A DNA stretch of 58,299 bases from CAYNRE01 sp964399535 (GTDB taxonomy: Bacteria > Planctomycetota > Planctomycetia > Pirellulales > CAYNRE01), in assembly GCA_964399535.1 (NCBI GenBank), contig CAYNRE010000014.1, positions 1-58,299 of the forward strand, given 5' to 3'. Under the pieces are notes generated by a model that had not been told where the DNA came from, made no database searches, and saw only the letters and a program-made list of their open reading frames with translations. Shown here piece after piece: positions 34,985 to 43,703 of the stretch. Each line of letters opens with the position of its first letter. Position 1 is the stretch's first letter. The position numbers and the translations under genes are program-made.

Positions 34985-35416
34985 TTACTCCTCGGGCCGG
35001 GCCAGAGTCACGGCGAAATCGAGCCGCACGGCCACCAGACCGTCGCGCGTTACCTTGCCTTTGAGGAAATAGGCGTTGGCCAACCGCTCGACCAGGTCGA
35101 CCTCGATCTGGACGGTGTCGCCGGGGCGCACCATTTGTTTGAAGCGGACGCCGTCGATACGGGTCACCACCGGCACGCTGCCGGGAGAGGCCGTCGCCAG
35201 GCGAGAGAGCAAGATGGCGCCGGCCTGCAGCGCCGCCTCGCACAGCAGCACACCCGGCGTCAGCGGTTGCCCGGGGTAGTGGCCAGCGTAGAAGGCCTCT
35301 TCTCCCGTGAAGTGCTTGCGACACACGATTCGCTCGGGCTGGCACTCGACGATTTCATCGACGAGCAGAAACGGCTCGCGGTGCGGGATGGCGGCGTGAA
35401 CTTCAGACAGGCTCAT
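34985..35416 (-). CDS. 3-hydroxyacyl-ACP dehydratase, FabZ-like
   Basis: A 143-residue hotdog-fold dehydratase. The catalytic His and Glu are in AGHYPGQPLTPGVLLCEAAL, matching the FabZ pattern GHFPGxPxxPGVLxxEA. PHREPFLLVDEI is the usual N-terminal motif. It dehydrates a 3-hydroxyacyl-ACP before the enoyl reductase encoded just downstream acts. Together with FabF, ACP and FabI-like neighbours it gives three of four FAS II steps; a ketoreductase is absent from this operon. Confidence 0.9.
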   Translation of the reverse strand: MSLSEVHAAIPHREPFLLVDEIVECQPERIVCRKHFTGEEAFYAGHYPGQPLTPGVLLCEAALQAGAILLSRLATASPGSVPVVTRIDGVRFKQMVRPGDTVQIEVDLVERLANAYFLKGKVTRDGLVAVRLDFAVTLARPEE

Positions 35417-35488
35417 CGACAGTTTCTCGGAGATGTGTGGGGCGCCAGACCGTTGGGCAGGGGCGGAGCCGGCGCACGGGCCACGCGG

Positions 35489-36931
35489 CTACGAAACGGC
35501 CACCGCCGGGCGCTCGCTCTTGAGTAGCCAGGCATCGACGTCGTTGGCCACGATCACCCCGTAGTTGAGCGCCCCCAGCCAGCCCGACATGATGATTCCC
35601 ACGCTGCCGGCGTGGTAGAGGCCGCCAATCTGCTCGGGCAGGGCCCGGCTTACGGCGAGCCCCTCGAACTTGGTGCCGAACGAGGCCCCTTCCCAGTGCC
35701 GGGTGTAGTGCAGGAAGGTACGGGGCGTCGAAGCCTCGACGTAGTCGAGCTGCTCGCGGATGCGCGGCACGTATTTGGCAGCGCAGTCGATGGTCGATTC
35801 GATCAGCTCCTGCTTGCTGGCCTGATACTCGGGCTCGCTCAAGTGGGCCCAATCGGCGAAACGGGCGTTTGTGCTCGAAACGATGAGCGAGCGGTCCGAG
35901 CCCGGCCGGGTGCGCGGATAATAGAAGGAGAAGGTGCGGCTGGTAATTTGCCGGCTCAGCAGGGCCTCGGTGCGAAACAGCGGGGCGGTGGAACTAAACA
36001 GCAGATCGCCACAGCGATCTTCATCGAGCGTTTCGCCGGGCTTTAAGGCCAGGTAAACCTGGCAGCTCGAATTGTTCAGCCGCACTGCCTGGGTTTGCTC
36101 GACGAAATCGGGGTCGAACTGCTCGGGGCCCACCAACTGAAGCACGGTGCTTTTCAGGTTGGCGTTCGACAGCACCGCCCGGGCCTTGATGGTCCGGCCG
36201 GCGATGGTAACGCCCGTAACCCGGCGGTTCTCCACGTGGATTTTTTCCACGGGGCAGCGAATACGCAGATCGACGCCGTTGCGCACCAGCTCCTCGCGCA
36301 TCAGGTGAATCAGCCGATCGGTCCCTCCTTGAAAGGTGTAAACCCCTTTCGACATGAAATTCGAGAAGACAATCCCGTAGGTAATCGCCGGGTCTTCCAA
36401 CGTCGAACCGTTGGCGTAGGTAATCGGCTCCATCAAGAACCGCACCACGTCCTCGCGCCCCGGAAAAAACCGGGCGAATAATTCGCCGTTGGTCAGCTTC
36501 TCCTCGTCGTAGAAATTCATTCCCCGGGCGGTGTCGAAGAACCGGGCGACCGCGGCGGGCTCGATCGCAAACTTCTCGACCAGCAGCCGGGTAAAATCGT
36601 CTCGGGTAAACGTGGTCGAGAGGGAAAACATGGGGTTGTCGTAGCGGATCTGCCGGAGTTGCACGATCGAATCGGCGATCTCGCTGGTCCAGTACCTCCG
36701 GCAGCTTTTGACCATGCCGACCGGGAAACCGTGCAGCGAGATATCGAAAATGTGACCGCCGCGGCGTTTGAACCAGGTGGCCATGCCGCCGAGCTGGTAA
36801 TGGTGCTCGACCAGCAGTACCCGGTGCCCGGCCTTGGCCAGGGTGTTGGCGGCGGTCAATCCGGCCAGGCCGCTGCCGATGACCACCACGTCGTAGCTGT
36901 CGCTGGCGCCGGCGAGAAAATCTTTGGGCAT
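35489..36931 (-). CDS. CrtI-like FAD-dependent oxidoreductase 1 (phytoene desaturase/carotenoid isomerase family)
   Basis: A 480-residue flavoprotein. VVVIGSGLAGLTAANTLAKAG binds FAD near the N-terminus, and LVEHHYQLGGMATWF follows. The C-terminal FAD motif is LYHAGSVGIIMSGWLGAL. The middle part is of the CrtI/CrtISO type. No phytoene synthase gene lies nearby, so a carotenoid role is unlikely. CrtI-like proteins are a recurring part of proposed ladderane operons, where they are thought to desaturate or isomerise ACP-bound chains. The ATG at 36931 was chosen because the fold begins soon after it. Confidence 0.86.
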   Translation of the reverse strand: MPKDFLAGASDSYDVVVIGSGLAGLTAANTLAKAGHRVLLVEHHYQLGGMATWFKRRGGHIFDISLHGFPVGMVKSCRRYWTSEIADSIVQLRQIRYDNPMFSLSTTFTRDDFTRLLVEKFAIEPAAVARFFDTARGMNFYDEEKLTNGELFARFFPGREDVVRFLMEPITYANGSTLEDPAITYGIVFSNFMSKGVYTFQGGTDRLIHLMREELVRNGVDLRIRCPVEKIHVENRRVTGVTIAGRTIKARAVLSNANLKSTVLQLVGPEQFDPDFVEQTQAVRLNNSSCQVYLALKPGETLDEDRCGDLLFSSTAPLFRTEALLSRQITSRTFSFYYPRTRPGSDRSLIVSSTNARFADWAHLSEPEYQASKQELIESTIDCAAKYVPRIREQLDYVEASTPRTFLHYTRHWEGASFGTKFEGLAVSRALPEQIGGLYHAGSVGIIMSGWLGALNYGVIVANDVDAWLLKSERPAVAVS

Positions 36932-37007
36932 AACGGTCGTCGCTTTCTTCGCCGCCGACGGCCTTGGCTGCCGCGGCGGGGTGGTTGATTGCCAGGCCCC
37001 ATGGCCC

Positions 37008-38387
37008 TTAGGCCGTGGCAGCCAGTTGCCGGTTGGCAATGGTAATTCCGGAAATCATCGCCCCGATAATGCCTACCAACCCCTGGTCGGTGCCGCACAG
37101 GGCCAGGTTTTCCAGGTGCGTTCGGCCATCGTAGCGCTTGTTGGGCGCGCCGTAGACCGCGCCGTTCAAGTGGCCCGTGAATCGGCGGATGGTGGTGGGG
37201 GTGAACATATCGCTGTCGACCACCGCCCGGCGAAAATCGGGAACGAACCGCACGGCCGCCTCGATCATGCGATCGTACCAGCGCAGCTTGGCCAGGCGAT
37301 AGGCGTCGGGGTCCAGCGCTTGCCAATGGTCGTAGTTGGCCAGCGTGGTAATGCGGAGCATGCCGTCGCCCGGCGGTTCGCCATACTGGAAATTGTTGGG
37401 CGAACAGATCACCCCGCTGCGCAGGTCGACCAGCTCGTTGGGCTTGTTCCAGTGCATCTGGTGCGAGTCGTTGAAGAAGACGATCGTGCGATCGCACCCC
37501 AAGGCGCAAGGCTGGCGATCGAGCACCGAGATCGACTCGACGAACGAAAGCTGGCCCGCTTGGGTCAGGTCGGGCGTGCTCACGTCGTCGCACAGGCGCA
37601 TGGTTTCCAGCCAGCCGGCCGAGGAGATGATTTGCCGGGCCTCGAGCTGCTGGCCGTCGTCGAGCACCACGCCCAGGGCCCGGTTCCCCGCGGTGACGAT
37701 GCGGTTCACTCCGGACCGCAGCCGCAGTTCGCCCCCCAGGCTGCGAAAGCGGCGGATCAGGTTTTTCAGAATCAGCCGGACTCCGGCCCAGGGGCGGGCC
37801 AGCCCTTCGAGGAACATGCTGCGAAACATGATGCAGAACTGCACGAAGTCCATGTCTCCTTCGCGGGCACTGCCGTAGTACAGCAGCGGACAGAGTAACA
37901 TGTCGATCAACAACGGCTCGCGCAGGTACTCGCTCAAAACGGCCCGGGCCGAGCGCTGTTCGCCGGCGAAATCGAGCTCGTCGTAGTCGGAGAGCTGGGC
38001 CACGAGCCGGTCGAAGCCATCCTTCTCGGCGGGAAATCGCTCGCAGACCTGGCTGCGCAGCAGCTCGAAATCGTTATTGAAATCGAGCTGCACATCGTCG
38101 AACACGATCCGCGAACCGAGTTGCGGCACCAGGGCGAATTCGTCCCAATTGAACCGCAGTTGCCGCAGCAACCGCACCAGGGGGCCCCGCTTGGCTCCCT
38201 TGGGCACGAAGTTGGTCACGGCGTGCAGCCCCACGTCGTAGTTCCGGCCCCCCAGCCGGTAGAACGAATTCAGCCCGCCGATGGTGGTGTGCCGCTCGAG
38301 AATACAGACCCGGCGGTCGTAATGCGCCAGGCGAATGCCGGCGGCCAGCCCCGACATGCCGGCGCCAATGATCAGCGTGTCGTACAT
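37008..38387 (-). CDS. CrtI-like FAD-dependent oxidoreductase 2
   Basis: A 459-residue flavoprotein of the same superfamily as its downstream neighbour but clearly different in sequence. The FAD motif IIGAGMSGLAAGIRLAHY begins at residue 6, with ILERHTTIGGLNSFY after it. The C-terminal motif is LCGTDQGLVGIIGAMISG. The region between has GLHAVTNFVPKGAKRGPL and LLYYGSAREGDMDFVQF. Two diverged copies in one operon suggest two successive or cooperating oxidations. The start at 38387 puts the FAD motif at the N-terminus, as usual. A 199-base gap separates it from the ACP gene upstream, with nothing recognised in it. Confidence 0.86.
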   Translation of the reverse strand: MYDTLIIGAGMSGLAAGIRLAHYDRRVCILERHTTIGGLNSFYRLGGRNYDVGLHAVTNFVPKGAKRGPLVRLLRQLRFNWDEFALVPQLGSRIVFDDVQLDFNNDFELLRSQVCERFPAEKDGFDRLVAQLSDYDELDFAGEQRSARAVLSEYLREPLLIDMLLCPLLYYGSAREGDMDFVQFCIMFRSMFLEGLARPWAGVRLILKNLIRRFRSLGGELRLRSGVNRIVTAGNRALGVVLDDGQQLEARQIISSAGWLETMRLCDDVSTPDLTQAGQLSFVESISVLDRQPCALGCDRTIVFFNDSHQMHWNKPNELVDLRSGVICSPNNFQYGEPPGDGMLRITTLANYDHWQALDPDAYRLAKLRWYDRMIEAAVRFVPDFRRAVVDSDMFTPTTIRRFTGHLNGAVYGAPNKRYDGRTHLENLALCGTDQGLVGIIGAMISGITIANRQLAATA

Positions 38388-38586
38388 GATGGCGGTCGGG
38401 TTAAACGAAACGGGTAGGGCCCCTGGTTCGGCGGGTGCTTGCCGGCCAAGTGCGGCGCGACACGCGCCCCGCCGCAACTGGCGAACGCGGCGGCATGCGC
38501 CCCGCGAAACCTGGCGGGGCGCCAGCCCCCCGCCCGGCTAGTGCCAGCTCAGGCCGCCAGGCCGCACGAAAACCGGCAGCGGGCCG

Positions 38587-38847
38587 CTAGGCGCGAACCA
38601 GGTCGCGCATTCGCGGTTCCAGGTAGGCCACGGTCGACTGCATGCTGGCCAGCTCGACGTAATCCTCCTCGGGAATCTGGATTCGGTGCCGCTTGCGCAG
38701 CTCCATCACGATGTCGAGGAAGTCCATGCTGTCTAGTTCGAGTTGGTCGCGGAACGAGACGTCGTCTTTCAACTCGCTCAGGTCCTCGTCCGGTGCAATG
38801 TCCGAGAGAATATCCAGCACCACTTCCCGAATCTCTGCCGACGTCAT
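38587..38847 (-). CDS. Acyl carrier protein of the FAS II-like operon
   Basis: An 86-residue ACP with the attachment serine S40 in QLELDSMDFLDIVMEL. Strong AGAGGAGG ends eight bases before the ATG at 38847, which was preferred to an in-frame GTG nine bases upstream that abuts the Shine-Dalgarno. The LELDSMDFLD motif belongs to the group of dedicated ACPs found in secondary lipid and aryl-polyene or ladderane-like clusters rather than to housekeeping AcpP (which has DSLD). It lies 21 bases after the FabF-like gene. Confidence 0.92.
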   Translation of the reverse strand: MTSAEIREVVLDILSDIAPDEDLSELKDDVSFRDQLELDSMDFLDIVMELRKRHRIQIPEEDYVELASMQSTVAYLEPRMRDLVRA

Positions 38848-38868
38848 GCCGCCCACCTCCTCTGGCTA

Positions 38869-40116
38869 TCAAATTCGCTTGACGATCAGTACCGAGTTTA
38901 TACCCAACATGCCGAACGAGTTGTTCAAAATATAGCGCGGCTGGTCCAGCTCTTGGGGGTCGCCCGCGACCAGGCCCGGCAGCCGGCACTCTTCGTCCAA
39001 CTCGTCCAGGTTGATCGTTGGGTGGCAAACGCCGTCGGTGAACGAGGGCAGGTTGCCCGCCAACTCCAGGGCCCCGGCCGCCCCCATGGCATGGCCGATA
39101 AAGCTTTTGGTGTTGTTGATTCGCGTGCGGGGCGCGTTGCCGAACACGCGCCGCAGGGCCAGGCACTCCTGGGCATCGCCGCTGGTGGTGCCCGTGGCGT
39201 GGGTGCTGACAATGTCGACCTGGTCGGCGGCGATCCCGGCCCGCGACAAGGCCCGCTCAATGCACTCGGCCTGGCGTTCGGGATTGGGCAGTACGAAGTC
39301 GGTGGCGTCGCTATTGATGGCCCAGCCGGCCAGCTCGGCGTAGATTTTGGCCCCCCGCGCCCGGGCATCGCTCAGCCGCTCGAGCACATACAGGCACCCC
39401 CCCTCGGCCACCACGATGCCGTTCCGGGCGGTGTCGAACGGGCGCGAGGCACGGGTCGGGTCGTCGTGCCAGGCCAAGGCTCCCTGGCTTTTGAAGCTGG
39501 CGAAAATGCCGAACGTGCGCACGCTTTCCGAAACGCCGCCGGCAATCGCCAGATCGCATTCGCCCAAACGCAGCATTTGGGCACCCTGAATCAAACCCGC
39601 GTTGCCCGCCGCGCAGGCGGCCCCAATCGTATAGTGTGGGCCGGTCACCCCCAGGTTCAACGAGATTTCGCCGGCGGGGTTATTGGCCACGGTGCGGGGG
39701 TTGTGGTGGTGCGACCAGAACTTGATGTCGTAGTCGAACCCCTTGAGCTCGTAAATTTCGTTCTCGGTTTCGACGTTGCCATGCTCGGTCACGCCGACAT
39801 AGATGCCGACCTGGCTCTTGTCGACATTGGCCCAATCGACCCCCGAATCGGCCAGGGCCTCGCGGGCACAGTATATGCCGACGCTGCCTGCCCGAGTGCC
39901 GCGGCGGAGGTCTTTGCGGTTCTGGTGCCGTAGCTCGTCGAACCGGCAGACGCCGGCCAAGGTTTCACCGACGTAGCGAATCTCGTATTTGCTGACTCCG
40001 CTACGGCCGGTGAGCAGCCCCTGGCGCAGCTCGGCCAGCGAGTTACCGTTGGGCGCGGTGAGGCCCACCCCGGTAATGACGATGCGCTGCTGGTCGGGCA
40101 AGGTTGCCGCGATCAT
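38869..40116 (-). CDS. 3-oxoacyl-ACP synthase, FabF/KAS II-like
   Basis: A 415-residue condensing enzyme heading the minus-strand lipid operon. The Cys-His-His triad is C168 in GAACAAGN, H306 in THATGTTSGD and H342 in SFIGHAMGAAG. IVITGVGLTAPNG opens the fold and NNSFGMLGINSVLIV closes it. Residue 113 onward (GNVETENEIYELKG) is longer and unlike housekeeping FabF, suggesting a specialised substrate. The start at 40116 has a weak ribosome-binding site. Confidence 0.9.
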   Translation of the reverse strand: MIAATLPDQQRIVITGVGLTAPNGNSLAELRQGLLTGRSGVSKYEIRYVGETLAGVCRFDELRHQNRKDLRRGTRAGSVGIYCAREALADSGVDWANVDKSQVGIYVGVTEHGNVETENEIYELKGFDYDIKFWSHHHNPRTVANNPAGEISLNLGVTGPHYTIGAACAAGNAGLIQGAQMLRLGECDLAIAGGVSESVRTFGIFASFKSQGALAWHDDPTRASRPFDTARNGIVVAEGGCLYVLERLSDARARGAKIYAELAGWAINSDATDFVLPNPERQAECIERALSRAGIAADQVDIVSTHATGTTSGDAQECLALRRVFGNAPRTRINNTKSFIGHAMGAAGALELAGNLPSFTDGVCHPTINLDELDEECRLPGLVAGDPQELDQPRYILNNSFGMLGINSVLIVKRI

Positions 40117-40492
40117 GGCAAACAGCTCTTTGCGGGGAGCAGGTTTCGGGGCCGGACGCGACTTGCCATTTTCCGACTGGCAAGGGCACGCAAAGCGGCA
40201 GGCGGAGCGATCTCTCCGCCGCGCCTCGAAGAGCTTTGAACGTACCGCGTTAGGGTCGGTCTGACAAGGACCGCGGGGGGCTCTGCCCGGGCAACGGCCG
40301 CCATTGCCCCCCTGGTGGAGCGTCGAAGCGCAGCGCGGCGACCAGGCCCCCTCTGCCGACTGAGCCCGAATCGTTCTGAAGCTGTCGCGGGGGAACGACT
40401 TAAAGCGCGGCCCCCGGCCGCCTGAAGGTCGTTGCCGGCCTGCGCCATTCCGCACGCGGTAACACGGCCGCGCGGGCCCCGAGCGGGTGCTT
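40117..40492. other. Intergenic region with a hairpin upstream of the FabF-like gene
   Basis: 376 bases without a gene. GGCGGAG (40201-40207) and CTCCGCC (40214-40220) form a seven-pair hairpin about 85 bases upstream of the FabF-like start. It has no T tract. It may be a leader structure of the operon or the 3' end of the permease transcript's neighbourhood. No clear promoter was found. Confidence 0.45.
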
Positions 40493-42757
40493 CTACCCCG
40501 CCCAGCCGCGAGCCGTGGCGCGGTCGTGCTCGAGCACCGCCTCGTAGAGCGATTCCTCGGCCGTCTTGCGATATGGCAACCGGGCAAACCAAACAAGCAG
40601 CCGGGTTGCTAGCAGCAGACCGGCGAGCGTCACCGGCCAGTGGTACAAAAAGCCGTGCTCGCCTTTCAGGTCGTTGACGAGAAAATCGAGCCAGGGGTGG
40701 CGGTCGATCATCTCGCCCGAAAACTGAGCCGGCAGCAGCGCCAAGGCATTGTGCGAGGCGTGGAACACTATGGCGGGCAGCACGCTACCGCTTTGCACGC
40801 AGACATAGCCCAAGACCAGCCCCACGATCGAGGCGGCCAGCGATTGCTGGAAAATGGTGTGCGTTATGCCAAACAGCAGGCTGGCCACCGCGATGGCCCG
40901 CCATTTATGGCCCCAGCGCCGCAGCCCCGAGAGAATGAACCCGCGAAAGGCGAGTTCCTCGCATACGGCCGGCACGAGCGAGACGACCGCCAGCAGTAGC
41001 CAGGGGTTCGACGGATGCTCGAGCAGGCCGTTGAGCTGGGCGGCCAGTTCGTCGCTCACCGGGTAGAGCCATTGCACCAGCCCTTGCAGCACATTGGCGG
41101 CCGGGTGCAGCGCCAGCGCCAACAAGGCCGCCGCTGGCAGGGCTTTCCACTGGGGCCAGACCAGCCCCAAGGTCTGCACGGGCTGGCGCGTGAGCATTAC
41201 CGCCATGAGCAGGGCGGGCGTCAGGATCACCGCGACTTGGGTGGTGAGGGCGACCACGGCCAGGTCTTCGAACGATTTGGGTACCGGCAGGGCGAAGCCC
41301 ATGAAGAACCGCACCAGCAGGATGAGCATGCCGCAGGCCAGCGCTTCGAGCACGGTGGGCGTGGCCTGGCGATCGCGCAGCAACTGGCGCAACCAGAGGG
41401 CCAGGTCGAACCGCTCTCCCTCGCGAAACAGGACTGACTCGGTATTGAACTGGTCGACCGCCCAGCGAATTGAAAGCAGGCAACAACCCAGCGTTACCAC
41501 CACCACCGGGGGCACATACGGCAGAGCCTGCCAATAGTCTCCCTCGATCATGGCCCGCAGCAGCAGCATCATGCCCGTGACCGGTATCAGGCTGTTGCCG
41601 AGCGAGAGCTCGAATCCGGGGGCCATGGGAAGCATGACCAGCGGCAGGGTAATCATCACCAGCGGCATCAGGTAGTACTGCCCCTCTTTGGTGCTCCGGG
41701 CAAACGCCGCCAGCGCCAGGCACAGCGCGCTGAACATGGCCGAGATCGGCACCAGGGCCACCAACAGCCAGAGCAGCGACCAAACCGGCGGGGGGCCGAT
41801 GCGCGGCAACTGGCTCAGCACAAACGTGCCGACCAGCCCCAAGCTGGCGATATTCAGCACCACCGTGGCCATGCTGAAGAGCATTACGGTCAGCAGCTTG
41901 CCCCAGACGATTTCGCTCCGCTCGGCCGGGCTGGAGAGCAGCGTTTCCAGAGTGCCGCGCTCTTTTTCGCCCGCGCAGAGATCGACCGCCGGGTAAAAGG
42001 CCCCGGTCAGGGCCCAGATCAGCAGCAAGAATGGAAACACTTTCGACCAGACGGCCGCGTCGCGATGCTCGGCATCGGCCACGTCGAGCGGCTCGACCTT
42101 GATCGGGTCGACCACCTCTTCGAGCCGGACCGGTACCGACGTGGCGTCGAGGTTCTGCTGGGCCATCTGCTGCGACCAGCGCTCGATCACCTGGCGAATG
42201 CGGGCATAGGTAATTTGCGATTTTTCGCGGGCCGTGTTATGGAAAATCCGCAGTTCGGGGAACCTGAGCGGGCTTCGATCCTCGGCATCTTGGCCGGGGC
42301 GCTCGGCCAGTTGCGCGCGGTAGGCCGTCAGCCGCTGGGCGAAATCGTCGGGAAAGTAAAGCACCGCCTCGTATTTGCCCTCTTTCAGCGATCGGCGGGC
42401 CAATTCTTCGGGCGACTCGTGTGGCTGGTCGGGGCGCGGTTCGCGGCCAATGTAATCAAGTTCCAACAGGTCGCCCGCCGCGAGCCCCGCCGCCGGGTCG
42501 GCGGCCGGCTCGCCAAAGAGCGTCGCCGAGAAGCGGGGCCCCTCGATCAGCAGGGGAGACTGCGGCAATTGGTCGGCCCCGATCACCAGCACCCGAGTCG
42601 CGTGTTGGCGAACGAATTGGGCTACTTGAAAGAAGCTCATACCCAGGAGCGGGTAGAGCAGAATCGGCAGCACGAACACCATGAACAGCGTGCGCCGATC
42701 GCGTAGCTGGTCGCGCACCTCGCGCTGCAGGATCAACTTGACGTTGCGCCAGTTCAT
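40493..42757 (-). CDS. ABC-2 permease fused to a CPBP (CAAX-like) intramembrane protease domain
   Basis: A 754-residue membrane protein. The N-terminal half is a NatB-like ABC-2 permease: a first helix (LFMVFVLPILLYPLLGMS), a large extracytoplasmic domain (about 45-240) and a block of helices with KERGTLETLLSSPAERSEIVWGK (read as KERGTLETLLSS and RSEIVWGK), typical of the family. The C-terminal third is a CPBP protease with the EExxxR motif EELAFR (about 600-605), H about 633 in FGITHTIF and a final HASHN. The ATPase gene follows upstream at 42795. The fusion is known from planctomycetes and their relatives. The substrate is unknown; a toxin, sodium or peptide is possible. Confidence 0.88.
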   Translation of the reverse strand: MNWRNVKLILQREVRDQLRDRRTLFMVFVLPILLYPLLGMSFFQVAQFVRQHATRVLVIGADQLPQSPLLIEGPRFSATLFGEPAADPAAGLAAGDLLELDYIGREPRPDQPHESPEELARRSLKEGKYEAVLYFPDDFAQRLTAYRAQLAERPGQDAEDRSPLRFPELRIFHNTAREKSQITYARIRQVIERWSQQMAQQNLDATSVPVRLEEVVDPIKVEPLDVADAEHRDAAVWSKVFPFLLLIWALTGAFYPAVDLCAGEKERGTLETLLSSPAERSEIVWGKLLTVMLFSMATVVLNIASLGLVGTFVLSQLPRIGPPPVWSLLWLLVALVPISAMFSALCLALAAFARSTKEGQYYLMPLVMITLPLVMLPMAPGFELSLGNSLIPVTGMMLLLRAMIEGDYWQALPYVPPVVVVTLGCCLLSIRWAVDQFNTESVLFREGERFDLALWLRQLLRDRQATPTVLEALACGMLILLVRFFMGFALPVPKSFEDLAVVALTTQVAVILTPALLMAVMLTRQPVQTLGLVWPQWKALPAAALLALALHPAANVLQGLVQWLYPVSDELAAQLNGLLEHPSNPWLLLAVVSLVPAVCEELAFRGFILSGLRRWGHKWRAIAVASLLFGITHTIFQQSLAASIVGLVLGYVCVQSGSVLPAIVFHASHNALALLPAQFSGEMIDRHPWLDFLVNDLKGEHGFLYHWPVTLAGLLLATRLLVWFARLPYRKTAEESLYEAVLEHDRATARGWAG

Positions 42758-42794
42758 CGCGGTCGTCAGTTTCCTTCCTGGTGCCGGTGAAGGC

Positions 42795-43562
42795 TCAGCC
42801 CGCGGCGCCGATCGCGCCGGTCGTGGCGTCGTGCTCGCTGATCAGCCGGAAGAACAGTTCTTCCAGGTCGTGTTCGTGGTGAGTCTCGCGCAGCGTTTCG
42901 AGGGTGCCCGAGGCCAGCACGCTCCCGCGATGCAAAATGGTGATCGAGTCGCAGAGCTTTTCCACCTCGCGCATGATGTGCGTCGAGAAAATGATGCACT
43001 TGCCGTGCTCGCGCAGCTCGGCCACGGTGCTCAGCAGGGCCCGGGCCACGAGCACATCGAGCCCCGTGGTGGGCTCGTCGAAAATGAGCACCGGGGGGTC
43101 GTGGACCAGGGCCCGGGCGATCGACACCTTTTGCCGCATGCCGGTCGACATTTTGCCCCCCAGCCGGTCGCGGATTTCGTTCATTTGCAGCCGGTCGAAC
43201 AACTGCTGCATCCGCTCTTGGAGTACGGGGCCGTCCAGGCCGTAGAGCTTGCCGAAATACTCCACGGTTTCCCAGGCAGTCATCCGGTCGTACAAGCCAG
43301 TGTTGTTCGAGACGAAGCCGATTTGGTGCCGGACCAGGCTGGGCTGGGTCGCCACGTCGTAGCCGTTGACCAGGGCGGTGCCGCGCGTGGGCCGGAGCAG
43401 GGTGCTGAGAATGCGCAGGGCCGTGGTCTTGCCAGCGCCATTGGGGCCGAGCAAGCCAAAGATTTGCCCGCTCTGGGCCTGAAAGCTCACCCCCTCGAGC
43501 GCGACGAACCGCCCCCGGCGGAGGTCCGCGTACTCCTTCGTCAGGTCGTGAACCTCGATCAT
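42795..43562 (-). CDS. ABC transporter ATPase (NatA-like)
   Basis: A 255-residue ATPase that pairs with the fused permease 37 bases downstream. Walker A is GPNGAGKTT, the signature is MSTGMRQKVSIARAL as in NatA proteins, Walker B is VLIFDEPTTGLD and the H-loop is IIFSTHIM. The ATG at 43562 was chosen because the ABC fold begins at once (MIEVHDLTKEYADL). The 140-base gap to the menaquinone gene upstream holds nothing recognisable. Confidence 0.92.
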   Translation of the reverse strand: MIEVHDLTKEYADLRRGRFVALEGVSFQAQSGQIFGLLGPNGAGKTTALRILSTLLRPTRGTALVNGYDVATQPSLVRHQIGFVSNNTGLYDRMTAWETVEYFGKLYGLDGPVLQERMQQLFDRLQMNEIRDRLGGKMSTGMRQKVSIARALVHDPPVLIFDEPTTGLDVLVARALLSTVAELREHGKCIIFSTHIMREVEKLCDSITILHRGSVLASGTLETLRETHHEHDLEELFFRLISEHDATTGAIGAAG

Positions 43563-43703
43563 GGCCAGAGCTCGCCCGCGGGGCCGGCTGGTGCCTGTCG
43601 CGGTGCGCCCCGCCCCCAACGGCACAAGCGGCGCGATCGGCACAACCTGCCCGAGCGAGCGCAGCTCACCGCGGGCAGGGCCGGCGCCTTACAAGAGGGT
43701 AGC

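Noticed and set aside
35489..38387. A carotenoid biosynthesis cluster, suggested by two CrtI-like proteins
   Set aside because: No phytoene synthase, cyclase or prenyltransferase is present; both genes lie within an ACP/FabF/FabZ/FabI operon.
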